Assembly: GCA_037015955.1 (NCBI GenBank)
Contig: CP143548.1
Coordinates: 551,501 to 615,500, forward strand
DNA length: 64,000 bases
Source: Lachnospiraceae bacterium JLR.KK008
Lineage (GTDB): Bacteria; Bacillota; Clostridia; Lachnospirales; Lachnospiraceae
Reading direction: 5' to 3'
Under the pieces are notes generated by a model. That model did no database searches. It saw nothing but the letters and a program-made list of their open reading frames with translations, and was not told where the DNA came from. Numbering within the stretch: position 1 is the stretch's first letter; each line of letters opens with the position of its first letter. Position numbers and translations under genes: made by a program. Positions 8,183 through 16,233 of this stretch are shown in pieces.

Positions 8183-8231
8183 AGCAAAGGGGACTGCGGC
8201 CGGTATGTTACGGACTGTGGTCCTCTTTGCT
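8183..8231. terminator. Possible bidirectional hairpin between convergent yitT-like and merR-like genes
   Basis: AGCAAAG at 8183-8189 pairs with CTTTGCT at 8225-8231, with a GGAC/GTCC pair continuing inward. It overlaps the last codons of the MerR-type gene on the minus strand. There is no strong T tract on either side, so termination is uncertain. Confidence 0.35.
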
Positions 8232-9068
8232 CTCTGCGGCTTTTACTTGCATGGATATTTTCATGACATACCCGTCGGCGCTCTGGTCGGCGCAAAAGTC
8301 GAGGACGTCCTCCTGATAAATATTGCCGGCGGGGACATAGCCAAGCTGTGCACATTGCTCTTTCAGCATACGGTAGATGCCGTACAGGGAATCATAGCTG
8401 CCGTTGTGCCAGACGATGGCATAGGTTCCCTTTGGCTTACAGTGCAGACGGGGGTCCTCGGCTTTGCGGTCAGTCCGGCTGATATAGAAACTCTCCAGAT
8501 AATTGTCTTTGACAATATTTTCGTAGAGGACCATCTCTCCGCCAAGGGAATGAGAGATACAGTCCAGAGTGCTGCAGTATTGTAAATGTTCCCGGTAATG
8601 CCGGAGGATCTGACTGTCATCCTTTCTGTGCGCCGCATCCGGCGCCGGAGTGGCGATAAAAAATTGTTCTTCGCATTCTGCGATCTGCACCGTATCCATT
8701 TCGATACGCTCCAGATTTTTCATGGTGGAGATCGTATCGGAGAGCAGAGTGCACATTTTCTTGAGTTCGATTCTCTCGGCTTCGGTCTCGGTCAGTTTTG
8801 TCTGCAGTACGGCGAGAAAATTATCCATATCCTGATTCTCGAAATAGGACTGTATTTCTTTCAGCGGAGTTCCCAGCTTTTTAAACGCCGAGATCAGGAG
8901 GAATTTTTCGTATTGTTCCATCGTGTAAAAACGATAGCCGTTTTCCGCGGTCGTCTTCGGACAGAGCAGACCGATCTCCTCATAGTGGTAAAGGGTGTGT
9001 CTTGTAACACCGCAGAGCGCTGCAAATTCATTGGTCTTATAATATTTCTTTTTCATATCCTTTTTCAT
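8208..9068 (-). CDS. MerR family transcriptional regulator with GyrI-like effector domain
   Basis: Residues about 8-80 form a MerR winged helix (KTNEFAALCGVTRHTLYHYEEIGLLCP, then NGYRFYTMEQYEKF), followed by a coiled linker and a C-terminal GyrI/SOUL-like ligand domain (about 135-275, with KPKGTYAIVWHNGSYDSLYGIY). This is the architecture of BmrR-type multidrug sensors. It is divergent from a MATE exporter, and the promoter between them has the long spacer and dyad expected for MerR control, so it probably activates the exporter when it binds a compound. ATG 9066-9068 is used; a second in-frame ATG lies 12 bases downstream. Confidence 0.9.
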   Translation of the reverse strand: MKKDMKKKYYKTNEFAALCGVTRHTLYHYEEIGLLCPKTTAENGYRFYTMEQYEKFLLISAFKKLGTPLKEIQSYFENQDMDNFLAVLQTKLTETEAERIELKKMCTLLSDTISTMKNLERIEMDTVQIAECEEQFFIATPAPDAAHRKDDSQILRHYREHLQYCSTLDCISHSLGGEMVLYENIVKDNYLESFYISRTDRKAEDPRLHCKPKGTYAIVWHNGSYDSLYGIYRMLKEQCAQLGYVPAGNIYQEDVLDFCADQSADGYVMKISMQVKAAESKEDHSP

Positions 9069-9080
9069 TCCATTCCGTTC

Positions 9081-9111
9081 TTGACTTTCGGGTTACCCGA
9101 TACTTTATAAT
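9081..9111 (+). promoter_or_regulatory. MerR-type promoter with operator dyad in a 19-bp spacer
   Basis: TTGACT (9081-9086) and TATAAT (9106-9111) are separated by 19 bp instead of 17. Inside the spacer is a perfect 13-bp dyad, TCGGGT-T-ACCCGA (9088-9100). Over-long spacers carrying a dyad are the hallmark of promoters activated by MerR-family DNA twisting. It faces the MATE gene. Confidence 0.85.
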
Positions 9112-9152
9112 ACCCTGCATCTGAGAAAAGAACAAGGGGAGGGAGAAGATAA

Positions 9153-10484
9153 ATGGAAATCGGGATTTCAAAAAAATTTACATTGCCGGGTCTGGTCCGC
9201 TTTTCATTCCCGGCGATCATCATGCTCATCCTGTCGTCCGTCTATACGACGGTGGACGGTATTTTTGTCTCGCGCTTTGTCGGGAGCGATGCGCTTTCCG
9301 CACTGAATATCGTCCTGCCGGTGGAATATTTTGTATATGGGGTCGCCGTCATGTTTGGCAGCGGCGGCAGCGCGGTCATCGGGAGAAAACTGGGGGAAGG
9401 AAAGACGGAAGAAGCGAAGGATAATTTTACACTGATCACACTGACTGCACTTATCTGTGGGGTACTGATCACAGTAGTCGTCCAGAGCGGGCTTGTGCCC
9501 ATTTCGGGAATGCTTGGCGCAAGTGAGCGGCTTCTGCCCCTCTGTGCGGCGTATGGAAAAGTATTATTTGCCTTTATTGTATTTCATATCATACAGGTTA
9601 TGTACAATACCTTTTTCGTCACGGCCGGGAAGCCTGCACTGGCCCTGGTTATCACAGTGCTCTGTGGTCTGATGAACATCTGCCTGGACTATCTGTTTAT
9701 CGTTGTCTTCGATATGGGCATTGCGGGGGCAGCCTGGGGCACTGTGCTCAGCCGGGCGTTTGGCGGTATCTTTCCGCTGTTTTACTTTATGTGGAGCCGG
9801 ACGGGACTCTGCTATGTCCGCCCGCACCGGAATGTCCCGATGCTGCTGCGGGCGATGGCGAACGGCTCGTCGGAGATGGTGGCCAATCTGGCGACGGCGG
9901 TCACGACCTTTCTGTTTAATGTGACGATGATGAGGCTGACGGGGGAGGACGGGGTGGCGGCCGTTTCCATCATATTATATGCGCAATATGTTTTCACGGC
10001 GATCTTTTTCGGATTTTCGACAAGCGCCGCTCCGATCATCAGTTACAATTACGGCTGCGGCGATACGGCCTATCTGAAAAAGCTGTTTCGCTACTGCCTG
10101 TGGATCATCGGCGGCAGTACGATGTTGATGATCGGCACCGTACTGTTGACGGCAAGGCCGCTGATCGGTGTGTTTGCGCCTGAAGGGAGCAATGTGTATG
10201 CGCTCACATATCATGGTTATCTGCTCTTTATCTGGAACTTTTTGTTTGCGGGATACAATATTTTTTCCTCGGCGTTATTTTCCGCGTTTTCCAACGGGCT
10301 GGTCTCTGCGGTCATCTCTTTTCTGCGCACGCTGGTGTTTATTGTAATCGCGGTACTCACGCTGCCATTCATCTGGGGAATTGACGGACTCTGGCTGGCG
10401 GTGCCGGCTGCGGAGGCGCTGACGTTTCTTGTGGCGGTGTTTTGCCTGGTGAGATATGGGAAGCGCACGTATCATTATCTGTGA
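9153..10484 (+). CDS. MATE family efflux transporter
   Basis: A 443-residue protein with about twelve hydrophobic segments and MATE family features: LPGLVRFSFPAIIMLILSSVYTTVDGIFVSRFVG at the N-terminus, GSGGSAVIGRKLGEGKTEEAKDNF in the first half, and a repeat of the same topology in the second half (NGSSEMVANLATAVTTFLFN, SAAPIISYNYGCGD). MATE proteins export cationic drugs or metabolites using a Na+ or H+ gradient. ATG follows AAGGGGAGGGAG. It is controlled, by inference, by the divergent MerR regulator. Confidence 0.9.
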   Translation: MEIGISKKFTLPGLVRFSFPAIIMLILSSVYTTVDGIFVSRFVGSDALSALNIVLPVEYFVYGVAVMFGSGGSAVIGRKLGEGKTEEAKDNFTLITLTALICGVLITVVVQSGLVPISGMLGASERLLPLCAAYGKVLFAFIVFHIIQVMYNTFFVTAGKPALALVITVLCGLMNICLDYLFIVVFDMGIAGAAWGTVLSRAFGGIFPLFYFMWSRTGLCYVRPHRNVPMLLRAMANGSSEMVANLATAVTTFLFNVTMMRLTGEDGVAAVSIILYAQYVFTAIFFGFSTSAAPIISYNYGCGDTAYLKKLFRYCLWIIGGSTMLMIGTVLLTARPLIGVFAPEGSNVYALTYHGYLLFIWNFLFAGYNIFSSALFSAFSNGLVSAVISFLRTLVFIVIAVLTLPFIWGIDGLWLAVPAAEALTFLVAVFCLVRYGKRTYHYL

Positions 10485-10534
10485 AGGGAACTGCAGGCGG
10501 GCTTTGAGAGCGATATGAGAGACTGAGAATCCAT

Positions 10535-10563
10535 TTGACAAGCTATCCGGAATCAAATACACT
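10535..10563 (+). promoter_or_regulatory. Sigma-A promoter for the ThyX-like gene
   Basis: TTGACA (10535-10540), 17-bp spacer, TACACT (10558-10563), about 35 bp upstream of the start codon at 10600. Confidence 0.6.
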
Positions 10564-10599
10564 ATATCGTGACGCAAAGAAAGAAGACGAGGTATCAGA

Positions 10600-11322
10600 A
10601 TGAACATATACGTAAATGAAATCAACGGCATTCCGGATGCGATTACATCCATGTTTATGAGCAGACGTTCCTGGACGCGGGAAAAGGAGCTGGAGATCAG
10701 AGCAGTCTGCAGCCGCGTGCTGGACCGGCAGGGAAGACTGCTGGATACGGCTGATCCGGCAGATAAGACACAGTATCAGGCGTGGATGGACAGTCTTATC
10801 AAGTGGGGCTGGCGGCATATTACGATGCTGCGCTTTATTGATATTTCCGTGACCGTGGAAGGGTTGCACAGAGCAGGACAGGACGACTGGGATTCCCATG
10901 CGGCGAGATTTAACAACAGGATTATTCGCAGCAGTACGAGACTGGCAGATTTTGGCTATGAGATGTCCGACTGGTATGAGGACAAGATCATTCCCACCGA
11001 TCAGGCTCTGACGCTTTTGGGGATCGAAGCACCGGAGCGGATCGAACACGGCGGAGTGCCGTATGTCAAGACGATCAATGGGTATATTAAAGAAGAATAC
11101 GCGGATTCTCACGACGTAAAGAGGGGGCTGTATATGCTCAGCATTCCCAGCAATTTTATCTTCAAGATCAATCTGACCGAATGGGCGCATGTATATAAAG
11201 AGAGAAACGAGAAGGGGACAGCCAACCCGGAAGTGAAACTCTGCTGTGAAGGGATCGCCGATCAGATCGAACAGTTCCAGCCGGCCTTTGACAGGGAACT
11301 ATTTGAAAAAATCAAAAACTGA
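10600..11322 (+). CDS. Divergent ThyX-like protein (FAD-dependent thymidylate synthase superfamily)
   Basis: This 240-residue protein is not a clear match to any named enzyme, but its layout follows ThyX. KWGWRHITMLRFIDISVTVEGLHRA resembles the ThyX segment GHxSxxEHxxFTFxIxGxSRA. FNNRIIRSSTRLADFG lies where the RHRxxSxNExSxRY flavin/dUMP motif normally is. The C-terminal NLTEWAHVYKERN-GTANPEVKLCCEGIADQI matches the end helix of ThyX. The canonical RHR triad is not preserved, so it may be inactive as thymidylate synthase or have another substrate. Identification is by pattern only. It precedes an ABC-class ATPase gene by 39 bp and may be co-transcribed. Confidence 0.5.
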   Translation: MNIYVNEINGIPDAITSMFMSRRSWTREKELEIRAVCSRVLDRQGRLLDTADPADKTQYQAWMDSLIKWGWRHITMLRFIDISVTVEGLHRAGQDDWDSHAARFNNRIIRSSTRLADFGYEMSDWYEDKIIPTDQALTLLGIEAPERIEHGGVPYVKTINGYIKEEYADSHDVKRGLYMLSIPSNFIFKINLTEWAHVYKERNEKGTANPEVKLCCEGIADQIEQFQPAFDRELFEKIKN

Positions 11323-11361
11323 CAGCAGGCAGTGAGCGAAAAATAAAAAGGATTATAAAAT

Positions 11362-13116
11362 ATGAAAACATCAAATGAACTGCGCAGTGAACTGCGTGCG
11401 ATTGATCACAGAGGGTATCCGGCCTACAAGTCTCTGGCAGGGAGCTATCGGTTCGAGACGTTTTGTCTGTTTATTGATCACGTACAGGGAGACCCGTTTG
11501 CGTCTCCTTCCAGTCTTCATGTGGAGGTTGGACACAGCGCCGCCGGATTTCCGGAAGAATATATTACGAAACGCTGTTACCGTGTCGCCTTGCAGGACTT
11601 TCTCACAAGGCGGCTTGCGGATTCATTCGAAGACTTTAATTTCAAAGCCAAAGGTTCCGGAAAGAGCGGGCTTTTGTCTGTCACAAGGTGCGGACAGGAA
11701 GTGTTGGAACGCAGCGCCTGTCAGATCACAGAGTCGAAGATCATCGCTCGCTTTCATGTCGGTTTTCCGGCGTTCGGCCGGACGATCAATGCGGGGGAAC
11801 TGGAAAAGATCCTGTTTGACTTTCTTCCCCGCTGCGTGGAGAGCAGTCTCTTTTATTGCAGGCTCGACCGGAAAAAGGTGGAGCAGGCACTTTTTCTGGC
11901 ACAGGACCAGGAGGCGCTGCGCGGCCTGTTGAGAGAGGAAGGGCTGGCGGCTTTTGTAGCCAATGGCTCTGTCCTGCCGAGGAAGAGTGGTGTCTCAGAT
12001 CTGCCGCTGCAGGGTAGTGTCCCCTTTGTCTCACCGGCCTCCATGGCGCGGACTTTCGTGCTTCCCCATGCAGGAGAGGTAACAGGAATGGCGATTCCGG
12101 AAGGTATCACTCTGATCGTGGGCGGCGGCTATCATGGGAAGTCGACGCTGCTGGAGGCATTACAGTCCGGTGTCTATGACCATATCGCCGGGGACGGGCG
12201 AGAGTTTGTGCTTACGGAGGACACGGCGGTCAAACTCCGCGCGGAGGACGGACGCTCGATATGCAGAGCTGACATCTCCCTCTTTATCCGGGATCTGCCG
12301 AATAAGACGGACACGGCCTGCTTCAGCACGCAGGATGCCAGCGGCAGCACATCGCAGGCAGCAGGCGTTATCGAGAGTATGGAGGCGGGCACGAGTCTGT
12401 TTCTGATCGATGAGGACACGTCGGCGACAAACTTTATGCTGCGGGATGAGTTTATGCAGGAAGTGATCAGCCGGGACAAGGAACCGATCACCCCTTTTCT
12501 CGAGCGGGCCAGAGACCTGTATGAGCAGGCCGGCGTATCTGCGATATTGGTTGCCGGAAGTTCCGGGGCATTTTTCCATATTGCCGACCATATCATTCAG
12601 ATGGACTGCTATCGTCCGGTCGACATTACGGACCGGGTCAGGGAGCTATGCGCAGAGCATACCGCGCCGCGGATGCGGGCGCCGGGGTTTGCCGTTCCTG
12701 CATTTGAACGGGTTTTGCAGCCGATAGAGTCAGAGAGAAGAACCGGAGAACGCCGGGACAGGGGCCGGCGCCAACATGGAGGACAACAGGAGCGTAACCA
12801 TGAGTGCAGGAAAGTGAAGACGCTTGGACGCGATGCGTTTTCTATTGATAAGGAGACTGTGGATCTGCGGTATGTGGAGCAGCTTGCGGACAGCGAACAG
12901 ACGGGCGCGCTGGCGCATCTTTTGCGGTACGCACTGGAACAGGCAGCAGATGGAAAGCGGACTGTCCGTGAGGTCGTCCGCCTGCTCTCCGACACAATGG
13001 ACCGGAAAGGGTGGGAACCGTTTTGTGGATCGTATATACCGTGCGGGCTTGCCAGACCGAGAGAGCAGGAGATCTTTGCCTGTCTGAATCGTTACCGCAG
13101 GTGGCGGGCGGAATAG
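11362..13116 (+). CDS. ABC-class ATPase domain protein (PF09818 type)
   Basis: A 584-residue soluble protein of the "predicted ATPase of the ABC class" family. The N-terminal part (RGYPAYKSLAGSYRFETFCLFIDHVQGDPFASPSSLHV) is diagnostic. The Walker A loop is GGGYHGKSTLLEAL (about 254-267), an unusual ABC signature region lies in STQDASGSTSQAAG, and the Walker B is SLFLIDEDTSATNFM. A charged basic linker (ERRTGERRDRGRRQHGG) follows near residue 470. There are no membrane segments, so it is not a transporter subunit. A trypanosome relative (MRB1590) works with RNA, so an RNA-related role is possible. AAGGA precedes the ATG. Confidence 0.8.
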   Translation: MKTSNELRSELRAIDHRGYPAYKSLAGSYRFETFCLFIDHVQGDPFASPSSLHVEVGHSAAGFPEEYITKRCYRVALQDFLTRRLADSFEDFNFKAKGSGKSGLLSVTRCGQEVLERSACQITESKIIARFHVGFPAFGRTINAGELEKILFDFLPRCVESSLFYCRLDRKKVEQALFLAQDQEALRGLLREEGLAAFVANGSVLPRKSGVSDLPLQGSVPFVSPASMARTFVLPHAGEVTGMAIPEGITLIVGGGYHGKSTLLEALQSGVYDHIAGDGREFVLTEDTAVKLRAEDGRSICRADISLFIRDLPNKTDTACFSTQDASGSTSQAAGVIESMEAGTSLFLIDEDTSATNFMLRDEFMQEVISRDKEPITPFLERARDLYEQAGVSAILVAGSSGAFFHIADHIIQMDCYRPVDITDRVRELCAEHTAPRMRAPGFAVPAFERVLQPIESERRTGERRDRGRRQHGGQQERNHECRKVKTLGRDAFSIDKETVDLRYVEQLADSEQTGALAHLLRYALEQAADGKRTVREVVRLLSDTMDRKGWEPFCGSYIPCGLARPREQEIFACLNRYRRWRAE

Positions 13117-13152
13117 ATGATGACCAAAGCAAAATAAGTTGTAACATGCCTA

Positions 13153-13184
13153 CAGGCGCAGAAGGAATTCTGTGTCTGTTTTTT
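13153..13184 (+). terminator. Rho-independent terminator after the ABC-class ATPase gene
   Basis: An 11-bp stem (13153-13163 with 13168-13178, two G-U pairs) closed by a GGAA loop and followed by six T (13179-13184). Confidence 0.75.
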
Positions 13185-13197
13185 ATGTGCAGCCCCA

Positions 13198-13224
13198 TGC
13201 AACGAAAATCATAAAATCCGTATC
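13198..13224 (+). promoter_or_regulatory. Possible ECF-sigma promoter upstream of the sigma factor gene
   Basis: TGCAAC (13198-13203), 15 bp, CGTATC (13219-13224). The AAC/CGT pair resembles the ECF consensus TGAAAC-N16-CGT, which would allow autoregulation. The match is short and may be chance. Confidence 0.3.
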
Positions 13225-13297
13225 TAATATCTGTAAGCCGATGAGCTTTACCCCGGACTGCAGTAGAGTCAATACATAGGAGAGAGGGAGGATCAAG

Positions 13298-13786
13298 ATG
13301 GACAGGTTAGTGAAAAAAGCGCAGAGAGGAGATGCGGAGGCGTTTATCGCCCTGATCGAAGAGAATAAAATGGCGCTCAGAAGAGTTGCACTTGGATATT
13401 TGGGTAACGATGAGGATGTTGCTGATGCGATACAGGATACGATACTGGACGCATTCGAACACATCAGGGAACTGAGGCGGGAAGAATATTTTAAGACTTG
13501 GCTTGTGCGGATTTTGATTAATAATTGTACGAGGATGTATCGGAAGAACAAAAACAGGGTGAGCCTGGAAGAAGTCAGAGACATGGGAGTCTGTGACAGA
13601 CAGACGGCAGAAATGGAATTCCTGCAATTATTATGCAGTCTGCCGGAGGACAGCCGGACGATCTTTCAGCTATATTATGGGGAACGGTTTACGACAAGGG
13701 AGATCGCCGAGGTACTGGAGATGAAAGAGAATACGGTAAAGAGCAGGCTGCACAGGGGGAAAGAGCAGCTTCGGGCGGAAGTTTAG
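13298..13786 (+). CDS. ECF-type RNA polymerase sigma factor
   Basis: A 162-residue sigma factor with only regions 2 and 4. Region 2 includes RVALGYLGNDEDVADAIQDTILDAFEHIREL and FKTWLVRILINNCTRMYRK; region 4 includes LPEDSRTIFQLYYGERFTTREIAEVLEMKENTVKSRLHRGKEQL. It directs RNA polymerase to a small regulon, probably linked to envelope stress. GGGAGG lies just before ATG 13298. The next gene, 20 bases on, encodes a single-pass membrane protein that is the likely anti-sigma factor. Confidence 0.92.
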   Translation: MDRLVKKAQRGDAEAFIALIEENKMALRRVALGYLGNDEDVADAIQDTILDAFEHIRELRREEYFKTWLVRILINNCTRMYRKNKNRVSLEEVRDMGVCDRQTAEMEFLQLLCSLPEDSRTIFQLYYGERFTTREIAEVLEMKENTVKSRLHRGKEQLRAEV

Positions 13787-13806
13787 GCAAGGCAGGAGGT
13801 AGCGAT

Positions 13807-15153
13807 ATGAGCAGATACAGTTTGGAAAAAGAATGGCAAGAGATTTTGGGAGCGGAGTTTGGCAGGAACAAAGTGATCGATGCCCGCATCAATGAGACAT
13901 ACGCGAAGCTGCGAAAGACAGAGCGCAGGGAAGAAAAACATAAAAAGCGTGTCCGCAGGCGGGTGCTGATCGGAGCAGGCAGTATGGCGGCGGCTTTCCT
14001 GCTGATGGTTATGTTCTGCACCATGAATCCGGTACTGGCCAGGGAGATACCGATATTTGGCAATATTTTCGGAAAGCTGGCGGAAGTGTTTTCCTTCGGG
14101 GCGCTGCCGGAGGAGGATACGATCGTATTTCCGGTGCAGGATGAGGAAAGGCTGTCAGGAACTTCGAAAGACGGTGAGCTGGAAAACCAAAATGTTTATC
14201 AGGTAAAAGACGGGAGCCTGACCGTCACATTGACCGAAGAATACGCTTCCAATCAGGCGGTCTACATCGGTGTGCGTATGGAAAAGGATGAGGGTTTCCC
14301 TGAGATAATGGCGTATGAGGATGGCAGAACGGAGCTGCAGTTTATGACTTCGGAAACCTATTCGTTCCGTGAGGACACGCTGGAAAATAATATGCGGACA
14401 GTGGAAGGAAAGTTCGAGGATTCGCATACGTTTATCGGTATTATGCGGATTGACTATTCGGATATTAATGCCGATTACAGCAAATATGAACAATATTGTG
14501 CGGAGAATGGGTCTGCAGCGCTCCCTGCTTTGACAGAGGAAAATCTGCACGAGTTTATGGACTACTATGAGATTCCCGATACGTTCGGGATGGGTCTGAA
14601 GATCACACAGATCATAGGATACCTGGAGGAACCCACACGGCCGGAAGGTATGAAGAGTGATGAGGAGCTGGCGCAGATGTCGGATGAGGACTGGGAAAGC
14701 TATATGAAGTCGCTGCCGCCGGAATGGGATCAATTCCCGAATGATTACGAGCACTGGCATCAGGAGGGAAGCTGGGACTACGAAGTGACGATTATGCAAA
14801 AAGACAAAGGCTCTCAGAGAATCGAGGTCAATGAGATCAACGGACAGGGAATCGGTGTGGAAAGTATTGAACTGTCATCGGTGGAGATGACGGTGAACAT
14901 TGTGGGAGCAGATATTTTTGCAGTCGTGCTGGACGCCGACGGGAACTGGATGGAAAGTGCAAATGACGGCGCTTATGTACTGCCAATCGAAGGACACGAT
15001 ATTTCTCAAATTACGATTTATATCTGTGACTATACGGAATATATGAATGAGATCAAAGGTTATGCCGTTTCCGGAGAGGCTGAAGGAAAGAGCTTTCAGG
15101 AGGTGTTAGAAGAGAGAGCTGTATTTAAAACAAGCGTTACGCAGGATTTTTAA
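13807..15153 (+). CDS. DUF4179-type membrane protein, probable anti-sigma factor
   Basis: 448 residues. A basic, charged N-terminal domain of about 50 residues (cytoplasmic) precedes one membrane segment (VLIGAGSMAAAFLLMVMFCTM, about 56-76), then the segment NPVLAREIPIFGNIFGKLAEVF that is typical of DUF4179 proteins encoded beside ECF sigma factors. A large acidic external domain makes up the rest (about 90-448). The arrangement suggests that the N-terminus holds the ECF sigma factor and the external domain senses a surface signal. I chose ATG 13807 after GGCAGGAGGT. No cysteine zinc motif (ZAS) is seen. Confidence 0.75.
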   Translation: MSRYSLEKEWQEILGAEFGRNKVIDARINETYAKLRKTERREEKHKKRVRRRVLIGAGSMAAAFLLMVMFCTMNPVLAREIPIFGNIFGKLAEVFSFGALPEEDTIVFPVQDEERLSGTSKDGELENQNVYQVKDGSLTVTLTEEYASNQAVYIGVRMEKDEGFPEIMAYEDGRTELQFMTSETYSFREDTLENNMRTVEGKFEDSHTFIGIMRIDYSDINADYSKYEQYCAENGSAALPALTEENLHEFMDYYEIPDTFGMGLKITQIIGYLEEPTRPEGMKSDEELAQMSDEDWESYMKSLPPEWDQFPNDYEHWHQEGSWDYEVTIMQKDKGSQRIEVNEINGQGIGVESIELSSVEMTVNIVGADIFAVVLDADGNWMESANDGAYVLPIEGHDISQITIYICDYTEYMNEIKGYAVSGEAEGKSFQEVLEERAVFKTSVTQDF

Positions 15154-15173
15154 CAAAATCACAGATTATTCCA

Positions 15174-15202
15174 TTGTTTTTTTCTCCATAATTTTTTATT
15201 CT
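15174..15202 (+). promoter_or_regulatory. Possible promoter for the EamA transporter
   Basis: TTGTTT (15174-15179), 17 bp, TATTCT (15197-15202) in an AT-rich gap of 94 bp. The match is moderate. Confidence 0.35.
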
Positions 15203-15247
15203 GAAAGAGATAAATATCAGAGATAAGAAGCAGGAGGAGGGAAAAAG

Positions 15248-16189
15248 ATGGGGAAGGTAAGCGGCCTGGCAGCGGGCATATTCTGGGCACTGGATACGGT
15301 GGTGATAGGAATAGCTCTGAGCCAGGCCGTCTTTTATGGCACAGAGGAAGCTGTTTTTCTGGCGCCTTTTGTCAGTACTTTTCTCCATGATCTCAGCTCC
15401 TGTTTGTGGATGCTGGTGTATACATCGTTAAAAAAAGGATTTGTAAAGGTACGCAGGGCGCTTGGCACAAGAAGCGGCAAATTTATTATTTTAGGCGCTC
15501 TTCTGGGCGGGCCTGTGGGGATGACCGGCTATGTGTCTGCGGTCAGGTTTCTCGGACCCTCTTATACGGCAGCAATCTCGGCGCTGTATCCTGCACTGGG
15601 TGCGTTCCTTTCCCGGATCTTCTTAAAAGAACATCTGAAAAAAAAGCAGATGGCAGGCTTTGCCCTTTCTCTCAGCGGTATGATGCTGCTCGGTATTCTC
15701 ACAAAAGGACAGCAGCCGGAACATTTCGTACTGGGGTTTGGCTGTGCGCTTTTGTGTGTGACGGGGTGGGCGCTGGAAGTGGTGATCTGTGCCTGGGGTA
15801 TGAAAGATGTGAATGTCGACAATGAACAGGCGCTGATGATCCGCCAGAGCACTTCCGCATTATTCTATGGAGTTGTCGTCCTGAATGTACTCAAAGGATT
15901 CAGGTTTGTGCTTTCACCGGAGATTTCCGGAGTGCTTCCGGTCATATTGATCGCAGCGTTTTTTGGAACCGTATCTTATCTCTGTTATTACAACGCAATC
16001 CGTAATGTAGGTCCTTCACTGGCAATGACACTGAATATCACTTATGCGGCGTGGGCGCTTGTCTTTGAATTTTTACTGCTCAGAAAATTTCCACAGGCAG
16101 AAAATATCTTCTGCGGCATGTTAATACTGGCAGGAGCCTTTCTGACGGCGGCCGGTGCTGCAGATCAGAGACGACAGCCGGCAGAGTAA
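15248..16189 (+). CDS. EamA/DMT family transporter
   Basis: 313 residues with ten hydrophobic segments in two five-helix repeats, the EamA (drug/metabolite transporter) layout. The first repeat ends in ALYPALGAFLSRIFLKEHLKKKQMAGFALSLSGMMLLG, and the second in NITYAAWALVFEFLLLRKFPQAENIFCGMLILAGAFL; both are the usual repeat-end patterns. The substrate is not readable. It lies 44 bp upstream of the alpha-galactosidase gene on the same strand and may share its transcript. RBS AGGAGGG precedes the ATG. Confidence 0.85.
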   Translation: MGKVSGLAAGIFWALDTVVIGIALSQAVFYGTEEAVFLAPFVSTFLHDLSSCLWMLVYTSLKKGFVKVRRALGTRSGKFIILGALLGGPVGMTGYVSAVRFLGPSYTAAISALYPALGAFLSRIFLKEHLKKKQMAGFALSLSGMMLLGILTKGQQPEHFVLGFGCALLCVTGWALEVVICAWGMKDVNVDNEQALMIRQSTSALFYGVVVLNVLKGFRFVLSPEISGVLPVILIAAFFGTVSYLCYYNAIRNVGPSLAMTLNITYAAWALVFEFLLLRKFPQAENIFCGMLILAGAFLTAAGAADQRRQPAE

Positions 16190-16233
16190 GCGATAAAATG
16201 GATTCCTGATGACAGGAGAAAGGGAAGTGATTT

